From assembly GCA_903867275.1 (NCBI GenBank), contig CAIPQY010000136.1, positions 1 through 7,709 of the forward strand: 7,709 nucleotides of DNA. Reading direction: 5' to 3'. The position numbers and the translations under genes are program-made. Positions 1 through 7,077 of the stretch are shown here, one piece after another (positions within the stretch are counted from its first letter, which is position 1; the number at the start of each line of letters is the position of its first letter). The notes under the pieces are model-generated. The model ran no database searches and had not been told where the DNA came from. It was given only the letters and a program-made list of their open reading frames with translations. This DNA comes from an uncultured bacterium (GTDB taxonomy: Bacteria > Planctomycetota > Phycisphaerae > Phycisphaerales > SM1A02).

Positions 1-1310
1 CGGTTTTCGCGCACCCATGCCGGCAGTTCGGGCGCGCCTGGCACCAGCTTGAGCAGATCGATGAATGCATCGGCACCGCCAAGACCCTGCATGTCGGCGG
101 CGCCGGCCACCACGAATGCGCCCTTGGGAAGGCGCGTGAGTTGCGCGGGCGCGCCGCGCGTGCCACCGCGCGCGGATTGGCCAAGCTCGCTCTTGGGATC
201 CATCACCGCGTAGGTGCGCACGGACACGCCGAGCGGGTCCATGTCGATGGCGAACACGCCGTCGGTCACGCCGTCGGCGATCTGGTTGGCGCGCTCGGTG
301 GGCGTGAGCGCGGTCGGTGCGGGCGCGTCGGCTGGTGCTTCGGCAGGCGCGGTGGCGGGCGCGGCGCTGGTGACGGTGCGACCCTGATAGCCGCGAATCA
401 TGTCCGCGTCCGCTTCATTCACGATGCCGTCGCCGTTCAGATCGGCGGGCAGGTTGCCGCGATTGCCCATTTCCAGCATGAGCATGCTGAGGTCGCCGTT
501 GTCGATGGTGCCGCTGCCGTCGAGGTCGGCGCGCTGCACGGGATCAGTGCTGCGGGGCGCGGAAGACTGCGTGGGCACCGGCGCGTCGGCGTTGCGACGT
601 GCGGATGCAGCGCGGCCTGGGCGATCGACGCCAACCTGCGCCTGCGCGGCGGCATCGCGCATGGACTGCATGGCTTCGAGGCCCGCCCATGCACCTGCAT
701 CGCCGGAGATGAACACCTCGTAGCCGCGATCGCCCAGGCGCTGCTTGAGCGACGCCGCGAAGCCGGGCTTCATGCCGTAGGCGTTCACGACTGCCGCGCT
801 GGAACTGATCAGCACATGGCGATCGATGGAGCGCACATACACCGTGCCCAGATTGTCGTTGGTCCATGCGGATGCATCGCCCCCGGCCGGCTTGAAGTTG
901 CCCTCGAGGAAGGCCTTCGCGTCGGTGACGGGCACCAACATCGCCGGCACCTGCGGACGCGCGGTCTGATCCGGGTCCACTTCGTGCCACATCACGAAGG
1001 CGCGCGTGTCGTCGATGCCCGGACCGATGCCGAAGCGGCTCTTCAGCAGGTCGAGTGGCCGCAAGGGCAATGCGCCCGCCGCCTGATCGAGGCGCGCCAT
1101 GCATTCGGCCAGGTCGTCGGCGGCCATCTTGGGATTGGGAACCACCACCACGCTCACGGCCGTGGGAGGGGTCATGTCCAGCGCGGCGCGGAAAGCCTCG
1201 GTCCCCGGCGTGCGACGCACGGGTTCCTGGGCCGTCGCGAGCGAGGCCGTGGCCAGCACGAGCATGGCGAGGAGGGGGCGGGCGCGAAGACGGATCGACG
1301 GGGTGATCAT
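1..1310 (-). CDS. Secreted protein with internal dockerin-like EF-hand pair (3' end outside window)
   Basis: I translated 436 residues from the ATG at 1308-1310; the frame stays open to the left edge, so the C-terminus is missing. Residues 1-27 form a signal peptide (basic start, hydrophobic core, likely cleavage after ATA), so the product should be exported. Residues about 45-225 form one domain with a segment reading AMLVPVTDAKAFLEGNF. Residues about 225-260 are a linker rich in A, P, S and R. Residues 262-309 hold two 12-residue calcium loops: D262/D264/S266/T268/D270/D273 and D290/N292/D294/I296/N298/D301, as in type I dockerins. A second A/P-rich linker (about 314-336) leads to a further domain (about 337-436). 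The two flanking domains resemble, from memory, planctomycete exported proteins of unknown function; I cannot name a family. An AGGA lies 7 bases before the ATG. The coding assignment is firm; the function is unknown. Confidence 0.85.
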   Translation of the reverse strand, partial: MITPSIRLRARPLLAMLVLATASLATAQEPVRRTPGTEAFRAALDMTPPTAVSVVVVPNPKMAADDLAECMARLDQAAGALPLRPLDLLKSRFGIGPGIDDTRAFVMWHEVDPDQTARPQVPAMLVPVTDAKAFLEGNFKPAGGDASAWTNDNLGTVYVRSIDRHVLISSSAAVVNAYGMKPGFAASLKQRLGDRGYEVFISGDAGAWAGLEAMQSMRDAAAQAQVGVDRPGRAASARRNADAPVPTQSSAPRSTDPVQRADLDGSGTIDNGDLSMLMLEMGNRGNLPADLNGDGIVNEADADMIRGYQGRTVTSAAPATAPAEAPADAPAPTALTPTERANQIADGVTDGVFAIDMDPLGVSVRTYAVMDPKSELGQSARGGTRGAPAQLTRLPKGAFVVAGAADMQGLGGADAFIDLLKLVPGAPELPAWVREN

Positions 1311-1390
1311 GGCGTGTTCCTGATTCGGCGAAATGCCCGGCTTGCCCGGATGAGCAAGAACCCTGCACTTGGCCCTACTGTACGGCACCA
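1311..1390. other. Divergent intergenic region
   Basis: These 80 bases separate two divergent starts and must hold at least one promoter if both genes are expressed. I find no convincing -35/-10 pair on either strand. The only structure is a short dyad, CTTGC at 1341-1345 facing GCAAG at 1354-1358, which is too short to interpret. Confidence 0.4.
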
Positions 1391-2575
1391 ATGGCCCCGG
1401 CCTCCCTGCCCGAATCCCTTCTTGGTTGCGCGGTCGCCGCCGCGCTGGCTGCCGGCCTTGGCACGCTGCTTCGAGGCTGCGGCATTCGCGCCTCCTGGAT
1501 CACGGCTGGCGTGTGCGTGGGTGCCCTGTTGGGTGCAGGTGGATTGGGTCGCGCGATGCCCGCATGGCACGACCGATACGTGGCCGGCGCGGTGATGGAG
1601 CGTCGAGAGACCTTCGTGGCAGCACGCGCGATCGAGTTGGCGCAGATGGCCGCGCTGCCCCAGGGTGCACGCGTGGATTCCGACGATCTTGCATCGCTCG
1701 AGTCACAGCTGCACGCCGCGCAGGAACGCGAGCGTGATGCCAAGGCCAACTTCGATCAGCCAGCGCTGTGGCTGGTGGCGCTGCTGGGTGCATTCGTGAT
1801 GGTTGGCGCCTCGCCGCTGCTCGGTCGCACCACCTGGTGGCGACATGGCGGGCCGGCCATCGGCGTGTGGCACGTGGCATTGCCCGCGGCGATGGTGGTG
1901 CTCACGCTGAGCGTGATGGATGCATCGCAGCCGCAGGCGTGGTGGATGTACGCCATCGCCACCATCAGCGTGGGATGCGCAACGCTGGGCTCGCGCGAGA
2001 CCTGGACCGCATCGCGCATGCTGGGCGCGGGCGTGAGATCGCTTGATTCGACACGCGGCATGGCAGGCGTGCTGGCGCTGGCGCTGGCTGCACTGACGTG
2101 GTGGACCGATGGTCGCGATGCCACCGCATGGATGCTTCCGTGGGGCGCCATGCTGGCGGCGTGGGGCCTTGCAAGCGAGCCGCCGGCCAAGCTGATGCGA
2201 CTGGCCGGGCCTGTGACGGCGGGCGCCGTGGCCATCGCCATGACCCGGCTGGATGTGACCGCAGATTGGCGCGGCTGGATTGTGCTGGGCGTGTTCGTTG
2301 CAGCCGAGGACATGAAGTGGCTGGGCGCGGGCGTGGGCCTGTCGCTGTGGAGCCGCACCGGATGGACGCGTTCGCTTCGCGCCACCATGCCGCTGGCGGA
2401 TGGAAGCCGCGCACAGGCGGTGCTTGCCTCGGTGGCCGTGCTGGAAGGCCTGATTCCCGCGTGGATGGGGCTGGCCCTGCTGGTGTCCGCAGCGGCGGTG
2501 GAACTGCTCGAGCCCGTGCGACGACGCACCGCGCTGCGGCTGGATCAGTCGCTGCACGCCTCGGGCGAGGCGTGA
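1391..2575 (+). CDS. Multi-pass membrane protein, possibly antiporter-related
   Basis: The 394-residue product has about ten hydrophobic stretches, roughly at residues 8-27, 34-53, 124-145, 155-175, 184-200, 223-237, 245-262, 270-286, 295-312 and 350-372. A charged, probably helical segment (about 66-120) separates the first two from the rest. Residues 31-54, ending GALLGAGGLGR, recall the early helices of CPA-type cation/proton antiporters, where a GxLLGPxxLG motif is common; here the proline is absent. AAED at 304-307 places acidic residues inside or beside a membrane segment, which could matter for ion binding, but that is speculation. I do not recognise the family with certainty. The ATG at 1391 is the only plausible early start and has no Shine-Dalgarno. 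The gene converges on the peroxidase gene with a 10-base gap, leaving no room for a separate terminator. It is real coding sequence; its transport role is a guess. Confidence 0.75.
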   Translation: MAPASLPESLLGCAVAAALAAGLGTLLRGCGIRASWITAGVCVGALLGAGGLGRAMPAWHDRYVAGAVMERRETFVAARAIELAQMAALPQGARVDSDDLASLESQLHAAQERERDAKANFDQPALWLVALLGAFVMVGASPLLGRTTWWRHGGPAIGVWHVALPAAMVVLTLSVMDASQPQAWWMYAIATISVGCATLGSRETWTASRMLGAGVRSLDSTRGMAGVLALALAALTWWTDGRDATAWMLPWGAMLAAWGLASEPPAKLMRLAGPVTAGAVAIAMTRLDVTADWRGWIVLGVFVAAEDMKWLGAGVGLSLWSRTGWTRSLRATMPLADGSRAQAVLASVAVLEGLIPAWMGLALLVSAAAVELLEPVRRRTALRLDQSLHASGEA

Positions 2576-2585
2576 ACCGCTCGCA

Positions 2586-3182
2586 TCACTTCGCCAGCGC
2601 CTGCTCGATGGCCTGCTGCAGCGCCGCATCGCCCGGCTTCACGCTGCTTGCGTAGAAGGCGATCGGCTGTCCATCCTTGCCCACGAGGTACTTGCTGAAA
2701 TTCCAGCCGGGCAGCTTGCCGGTGCGCGTGCCCAGGAACTCGAACAGCTCGCTCTGGCCGGGGCCCGCCTTCACCTGCACCTTCTCCATCATGGGGAAGG
2801 TGACGGGATAGGTGGTGGTGCAGAAGTCGCGGATCTCCTTGGCGGAGCCGGGCTCCTGGCCGCCGAAGTCGTTGCACGGGAAGCCGAGGATGACCAGACC
2901 CTTGTCCTTGAACTTCTGGTTGAGCTTCTCCAGATCGCTGTACTGCGGCGTGAAGCCGCACTTGCTGGCCACGTTCACGATGAGCACCACCTTGCCCTTG
3001 TAGTCGGCGAGGTTGGCGGGCTGGCCCTCGAGGGTGCGCGTCTGGATGGTGTACATGGAGCGGTCCTTCCACTTCTGGGTGAGTTCGGCGTTCTGCGGCG
3101 CGGTCTGGGCGCAGGCGAAGCCGGTGACGGCAGCGGCAGCCGTGGCTGCGCCAAGCACGAGGCGACGGAGGGTGTTCTTCAT
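2586..3182 (-). CDS. Exported Cys-type glutathione peroxidase
   Basis: This 198-residue protein belongs to the glutathione peroxidase family, which reduces hydrogen peroxide and organic hydroperoxides. Residues 1-25 are a signal peptide (basic start, alanine-rich core, likely cleavage after ACA), placing it in the periplasm or outside. The family signature NVASKCGFTPQY spans 70-81 with peroxidatic C75 (cysteine, not selenocysteine). FPCNDFGGQEPG at 101-112 supplies the catalytic Q109, and WNFSKYLV at 160-167 supplies W160 and N161, so the C/Q/W/N tetrad is complete. C121, in DFCTTTYPVTFP, lies 46 residues after C75, the same spacing as the resolving cysteine of yeast Gpx3. By family knowledge this suggests a thioredoxin-type 2-Cys mechanism rather than use of glutathione. 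FPCNDF differs from the usual FPCNQF. No Shine-Dalgarno is visible, but the signal peptide fixes the start. It is divergent from the phosphatase-like gene. Confidence 0.95.
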   Translation of the reverse strand: MKNTLRRLVLGAATAAAAVTGFACAQTAPQNAELTQKWKDRSMYTIQTRTLEGQPANLADYKGKVVLIVNVASKCGFTPQYSDLEKLNQKFKDKGLVILGFPCNDFGGQEPGSAKEIRDFCTTTYPVTFPMMEKVQVKAGPGQSELFEFLGTRTGKLPGWNFSKYLVGKDGQPIAFYASSVKPGDAALQQAIEQALAK

Positions 3183-3270
3183 GGCGCAGCATTCGCCCGA
3201 TGCGTGGTGGCGGATTCGCCTGTCTGATGGCCATACGGGTTACGATCCGGGCGTGCACGAGCGTGAAGGA
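3183..3270. other. Divergent intergenic region
   Basis: These 88 bases lie between the peroxidase start and the chosen start of the phosphatase-like gene. A plus-strand TACGAT at 3241-3246 could serve as a -10 element giving a start near 3253, but no matching -35 is seen. The plus-strand frame remains open through the region (an ATG at 3181 is available), so the exact boundary of the right-hand gene is uncertain. Confidence 0.35.
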
Positions 3271-5118
3271 ATGGATTCCGACGCACCCCCGCCGCCCGGC
3301 CCCCTGGCTGCGGTGGACATGTCGCATCCCCGCGCGGCGGCCGTGATGTCGTCGGTGCGCAACCGCGTGGCCACCTGGGGCGACCAGGGCATCGCGCTTC
3401 GACGCGCGAACGATGCCGCGGAGACCGTGCTGCGGCTGCTGGAGGGCGACCCGGCGTGCATGGGCCGCGGCATGCACACCGTGCCTGGCGCGGTGGCGCG
3501 CGTGCACGAGCTGCCGCAGGAGCGACCGCTGTGGATCATCGGCGATGTGCGTGGCGATGCGGTGGCGCTGGCCACGGCGCTTGCGTTCGTGGACGAGGCC
3601 GACGGAGAGGGCGACGCCGCGTTCGTGGCGTTTCTGGGCGACTGGGCCGGCGGGTTCCACGGTGATGCGGCGAGCGTGGCGATGGTGCTGGAGCGATTCG
3701 CGACGCACCCCGAACGCACGCTGATGGTGCGCGGCGATCGCGAGTGGTGCCTGGATGCGGTGGAAGCCGCGCGCATCGACGGCTCCGCGCATCCAGCCGG
3801 ACTCTCCGACATGCCGGTGGATGAGTCGCTTGCACCGATGCTTCGCGAACTCGCTTCGCGCGTGGCACGCGTGGCGCACCTGATGCCGTGTGCCGTGCTG
3901 CTGCCCGATGGCGTGATGCTTGCGCATGGCGCGCTGCCGCGACCGGCGCGACTGCAGGACCTGCGCGATGCCGAGCAACTGGCGTTGTCGGACGCGGCAC
4001 TGCGAGACTTCACGCTGGGTCGGCTGCATCCGCGCGAGCCCGTGGTGAACGCCGGCGAGCGCGAAGGCGGCGTGATCGAGGGCTTCGAGGATTTCCACGC
4101 ATCGCGACGCGCGTTGAGCACGCTGCTTGGCGCGCCGGTGCAGCGGCTGGTGCGCGGGCAGGACGCCGCACCCGAGGGCTATCGCTGGTTCCGCGCCTAC
4201 GGCGAGGGACGCGTGCTCACGCTCACCACCATGGCGGACGCGCTTCCAGAGGCTGCCGGTGGCGGTCGGCGCCACCCATGCGTCGGACGATTGAAGGGTG
4301 GCCGCATTCGCGTTGCGCGCATCGAATTGCCGGACGAAATCACCTTCCTTGGCGATCAACTGTTCCCGCGCGAGCCGGCACAGCCGAAGCCCACTGAAGT
4401 CGCGGAGCCTTCCCAGCCGGCGGAACCGGTGCAGTCGATGGTGGTGGTCGAGGAAATCCGCATCACCGCGATCGAGGTGCCGACCGAAGCGCCCATGGCG
4501 AAGCCGGCGTCGAGTGTCCTGGGTTCCGCGGAGCCGATGGATCATGCCGCATCGCTGCGCTCGGATCCTCGCGCCGCCGCGATGCACTTTGACCGCGGCG
4601 TGCGGTTGCTGCAGGCGCGCGCGTGGACAGGCGCGCGGGATGCGTTCCGCGAGGCGGCCGAGGTGCCGTCGTTCCGCGACGCGGCGGCGCTGAACGAGGC
4701 AGTGGCATGCCTGTGGCTTGGCAATGCCGGTCATCAGGAGGCGCTTGCACGCCTGCGCGAACTGCGGCAGCGCGACCCGCGCAGCGCGGCGGTGCACTTC
4801 AATCTGGGCGTGGCATTCCTGAGCGGCGAGCGAAATCCGAGCGAGGCCATGCGCTCGCTGCGGGCCGCGGTCGATGCGGCCCCCGACATGACCGACGCAT
4901 GGTGGGCACTCGGGTTGGCGGCGGCCATGCGTTCGGACGCATCCGCGGCGGCCGGCGCCTTCGCGCGCGCGGCGGATGGTGGCTGCGTGCTGCCGACTCC
5001 AGGCTCGCTGGATGGCGTGATCCCGGCACGCGAAATGGCCCCGGCGCTTGAAGCGCTGCGGGGCCTTGCGCGGTTCTGTCCGACGGCCGATGGGCCGCCG
5101 GTCAGCCTGGCGGATTGA
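3271..5118 (+). CDS. Degenerate PPP-phosphatase-like domain with C-terminal TPR-like repeats
   Basis: From the ATG at 3271 the product is 615 residues, with no signal peptide, so it is likely cytoplasmic. Residues about 85-322 follow the PPP protein-phosphatase motif order. GDVRGD (91-96) stands for GDxHG. LGDWAGG (122-128) stands for GDxVDRG. VRGDRE (153-158) stands for RGNHE. LAHGALP (217-223) stands for xHGGLSP. GEREGG (262-267) is close to NxRG. RGQD followed by GYRWF (295-307) stands for RAHxxxxxGYxxF. D92, D124 and H219 are kept, and R264 may match the phosphate-binding arginine. The metal-ligand positions H, N and H are replaced by R94, D156 and Q297, and the catalytic histidine by R157. 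Residues about 365-425 are a P/E/A-rich linker. Residues about 434-575 are helical with TPR-like character, clearest at AAVHFNLGVAFLSGE and DAWWALGLA. GAAGGA abuts the ATG, too close for a normal site; a GTG at 3253 and an ATG at 3181 are in-frame alternatives. It converges on the next gene with a 9-base gap. Confidence 0.85.
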   Translation: MDSDAPPPPGPLAAVDMSHPRAAAVMSSVRNRVATWGDQGIALRRANDAAETVLRLLEGDPACMGRGMHTVPGAVARVHELPQERPLWIIGDVRGDAVALATALAFVDEADGEGDAAFVAFLGDWAGGFHGDAASVAMVLERFATHPERTLMVRGDREWCLDAVEAARIDGSAHPAGLSDMPVDESLAPMLRELASRVARVAHLMPCAVLLPDGVMLAHGALPRPARLQDLRDAEQLALSDAALRDFTLGRLHPREPVVNAGEREGGVIEGFEDFHASRRALSTLLGAPVQRLVRGQDAAPEGYRWFRAYGEGRVLTLTTMADALPEAAGGGRRHPCVGRLKGGRIRVARIELPDEITFLGDQLFPREPAQPKPTEVAEPSQPAEPVQSMVVVEEIRITAIEVPTEAPMAKPASSVLGSAEPMDHAASLRSDPRAAAMHFDRGVRLLQARAWTGARDAFREAAEVPSFRDAAALNEAVACLWLGNAGHQEALARLRELRQRDPRSAAVHFNLGVAFLSGERNPSEAMRSLRAAVDAAPDMTDAWWALGLAAAMRSDASAAAGAFARAADGGCVLPTPGSLDGVIPAREMAPALEALRGLARFCPTADGPPVSLAD

Positions 5119-5127
5119 TCGACCGCG

Positions 5128-6828
5128 TCAACGCGCGGCCGTCACCAGCACGGATCCTTCCATCGCGGTGCGGCCCTTGGTTGCCTGCGTGTACCAGTTC
5201 TTCTGGATGGTCTTGAACGCGGTCATGTCGGCATTGGTGATCACGTTATCACCGTTGATGTCGAATTCGGATCCAGTCTGGTTCATGTCCATCAGCAGCA
5301 GACTGATGTCGCCCTGGTCCAGTTCGCCGCTGTCGTCCAGGTCCGGCCATGCCGCACCTGCGGGGGCCTCGGCGAAGGCGATGTCCGTGCCGTCGGCCTT
5401 CACCGCGAACATGTTGCTGTCCGCCTCAAACAGCCACGCGCCAACTTCGCCGGCCTTCGGCACGATCTCACGAACGTCGCCGTTCTTCATGGCCACGGTG
5501 ACGCTGGCCACGCCGGGTGCGAAGCTGAAGCGCCACATGGTGCCGCCGGTCACACGGCGGCCGGTGGCCATCACGCGATCCTGCAGCCCTGGCAGGCTGA
5601 ACCAGCGGGACACACCGGGCGTGGCGCCCAGTTGACCATTCACCTCGTCGATCACGTTCGACAGGCGCTGCTGGTCGGAGAACTTGTTCCACACCGTGGG
5701 ATCCTGATCCGCTCGCCACGCGGCGGGGTTGAACAGCATCAGCGTGTCGCAGCCGTGCATGACCAGCTGGATCACGTTCTCGTCCCAGTACTTGTTGTTG
5801 GCCAGCGGCGAGGCGTATCCACCCAGATCGCTGCCCGGCTGACTTGCCTCGTTGTTGCAGCCCAGGCTGTAGTTGGCGATCCACGGCAGCATGGTGCGCG
5901 TGCTGCTCGCCTTGGCGGCACGGATGCGGTGCACGTTCATGCGGAACATGTCGAAGGCCGAGTCGTTCAGCGTGGTGCCGGCGAACTGGCGACCGCGGAT
6001 CCACTGCAGCGAGTTGCCGTAGAAGCTGAGGCTGTTGTGGGTACCGAAGCCCGCGCCGCCGTACACCAGGCCCAGACCGCTCATGTCGGGCGTCATGTAC
6101 TTGCGGGCGATGGGGGCGCTGCCGTAGTTGCACACCACGCCCTTGGGCCAGCGGGCCTGAAAGGGCGTGGTGACCGCCGCATTCAGCGCCACATCGAAGT
6201 CCGGCTGGATGACCTCGTTCCAACGCAGATATTCCGCGCCACCCCACGCGAGCAGCTTCAGCTTGCTGAAGCCCAGTCGCTTTGCGACGGTCGGGAAACG
6301 CGGATCCTTCTCGATGGCCGCAGTGTTGGAGCCGTCATTCGTGACGTAACGGCCTGCCCAGAAGGTGGTCTCGTTGTCCACCACCAGCGCATCGATGCCC
6401 TTCACGCCGGCGGTGCGCAGCGCGTCGAAGAACTTCACCATCTTCGCCTTCACCTCGACCAGGCCGTTGTCGTACCAGGGGCCCGGGAATGCGGTGAGCA
6501 CGGTCTTGCCCGCGGCATCGACGGACTTGCAGGCATCCAGCGGGTGCGATCCGAGGCGCTCGGTGAACTGCAGCACACACAGCACGCGCTGGCCAGCGGG
6601 CTTCGCGTTCAACTGGGCGGCGATCTCGGAGGGCTTCGAGTCGGGAAAGGCCCGAACCATGCCGACCATCTTGTCGGAGAAGGTGGTGCTCGCGGGACTC
6701 CAGCTCCACACGGTCACACCGGCGAGCGATTGGAAGACGACACACAGAGAGGCAATCGCTGAAAGAATGCGGACAGGAAGGAAAGATTTCTGTTCTGCAC
6801 GGCTGTTCGAGCGATTGATGCTGGGCAT
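5128..6828 (-). CDS. Large secreted protein with near-C-terminal dockerin-like EF-hand pair
   Basis: The 566-residue product has a long basic N-terminus and a hydrophobic core (about 18-37), a signal peptide likely cleaved near SLA-G, so it is exported. The body (38-490) is unrecognised. Residues 128-153 give a helix, then a strand ending in LVVDNE (148-153). Later strand-like stretches are LKLLAWGG (190-197) and TLMLFNPAAW (362-371). A beta-rich part follows at about 418-485. This could fit a (beta/alpha)8 glycoside-hydrolase-like fold with a beta domain, with D151 or E153 as catalytic candidates; that is inference. Residues 496-534 hold two calcium loops: D496/D498/S500/E502/D504/D507 and D523/N525/D527/V529/T531/D534, as in type I dockerins. 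Unusually, about 22 residues follow, ending VLVTAAR. The start is supported by a strong AGGAGAG at 6834-6840. It is flanked on the left by a convergent gene with a 9-base gap. Confidence 0.88.
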   Translation of the reverse strand: MPSINRSNSRAEQKSFLPVRILSAIASLCVVFQSLAGVTVWSWSPASTTFSDKMVGMVRAFPDSKPSEIAAQLNAKPAGQRVLCVLQFTERLGSHPLDACKSVDAAGKTVLTAFPGPWYDNGLVEVKAKMVKFFDALRTAGVKGIDALVVDNETTFWAGRYVTNDGSNTAAIEKDPRFPTVAKRLGFSKLKLLAWGGAEYLRWNEVIQPDFDVALNAAVTTPFQARWPKGVVCNYGSAPIARKYMTPDMSGLGLVYGGAGFGTHNSLSFYGNSLQWIRGRQFAGTTLNDSAFDMFRMNVHRIRAAKASSTRTMLPWIANYSLGCNNEASQPGSDLGGYASPLANNKYWDENVIQLVMHGCDTLMLFNPAAWRADQDPTVWNKFSDQQRLSNVIDEVNGQLGATPGVSRWFSLPGLQDRVMATGRRVTGGTMWRFSFAPGVASVTVAMKNGDVREIVPKAGEVGAWLFEADSNMFAVKADGTDIAFAEAPAGAAWPDLDDSGELDQGDISLLLMDMNQTGSEFDINGDNVITNADMTAFKTIQKNWYTQATKGRTAMEGSVLVTAAR

Positions 6829-6833
6829 CGGAT

Positions 6834-6840
6834 CTCTCCT
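6834..6840 (-). promoter_or_regulatory. Ribosome binding site of the secreted EF-hand protein gene
   Basis: On the minus strand AGGAGAG stands 5 bases before the ATG at 6826-6828. It is one of only two strong Shine-Dalgarno matches in the window and fixes that start. Confidence 0.75.
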
Positions 6841-6999
6841 GCGTGCTGACCGGCCGCGGCCTGGTGCAGGGAGCCCCTCCGAAACGATCGACCGGGCGCC
6901 CGTGCGGGGCTGCGTCCAGTCTTCGGGTTGTCAAGCGCTGCACATTCCGTTTCACACGGTAGGCATGCAAGCCGCATCCGGACATCGGGCCAACATTTC

Positions 7000-7020
7000 C
7001 TGTGCAACCGGACTGCACAG
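7000..7020. repeat. Perfect dyad CTGTGCA-N7-TGCACAG
   Basis: The arms at 7000-7006 and 7014-7020 are exact reverse complements with a 7-base centre. No T run follows on either strand, so it does not look like a terminator. It could be an operator for the leftward gene starting at 6828, but it lies 171 bases upstream, or part of an RNA leader. The symmetry is seen directly; the role is unknown. Confidence 0.5.
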
Positions 7021-7033
7021 ACCAACCCTGTGG

Positions 7034-7077
7034 AAAAATGAATCAGCCCCGGCGGCCTTTGAAGGCCTTCCGGGGCT
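7034..7077 (-). terminator. Rho-independent terminator of the aroC-DUF493 unit
   Basis: On the minus strand an 8-bp stem (AGCCCCGG at 7070-7077 pairing with 7045-7052) encloses a second stem, GGCCTT facing AAGGCC, with a small internal loop. Six bases after the stem comes TTTTT (7034-7038). The plus strand lacks a T run after the stem, so the signal is leftward. It starts 35 bases after the DUF493 stop codon. Confidence 0.75.

Noticed and set aside
544..1368. A 274-codon minus-strand open frame overlapping the left-edge gene in another frame
   Set aside because: The neighbouring frame carries the signal peptide and EF-hand motifs; this one is arginine-rich shadow sequence.
141..1595. A 484-codon open frame on the plus strand opposite the left-edge secreted protein
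   Set aside because: Its composition is G/A/R/H-rich with no recognisable domain. The opposite strand gives a signal peptide and two perfect EF-hand loops.
3013..3270. N-terminal extension of the phosphatase-like protein from the upstream ATG at 3013
   Set aside because: It would overlap the signal peptide and body of the divergent peroxidase gene and adds no recognisable domain. The ATG at 3271 is more plausible.
2545..4797. A 750-codon open frame on the minus strand antisense to the phosphatase-like gene and running through the peroxidase gene
   Set aside because: Its translation is low-complexity, rich in R, H and A. It overlaps two genes with clear family motifs and is a by-product of high GC.
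5632..6762. A 376-codon plus-strand open frame opposite the large secreted protein
   Set aside because: The translation is rich in H, V, R and G without family motifs, while the minus strand has a strong ribosome binding site, signal peptide and EF-hands.
6929..6934. Perfect TTGACA on the minus strand as a promoter -35 element
   Set aside because: No acceptable -10 hexamer follows at 16-18 bases; the sequence there is GC-rich.
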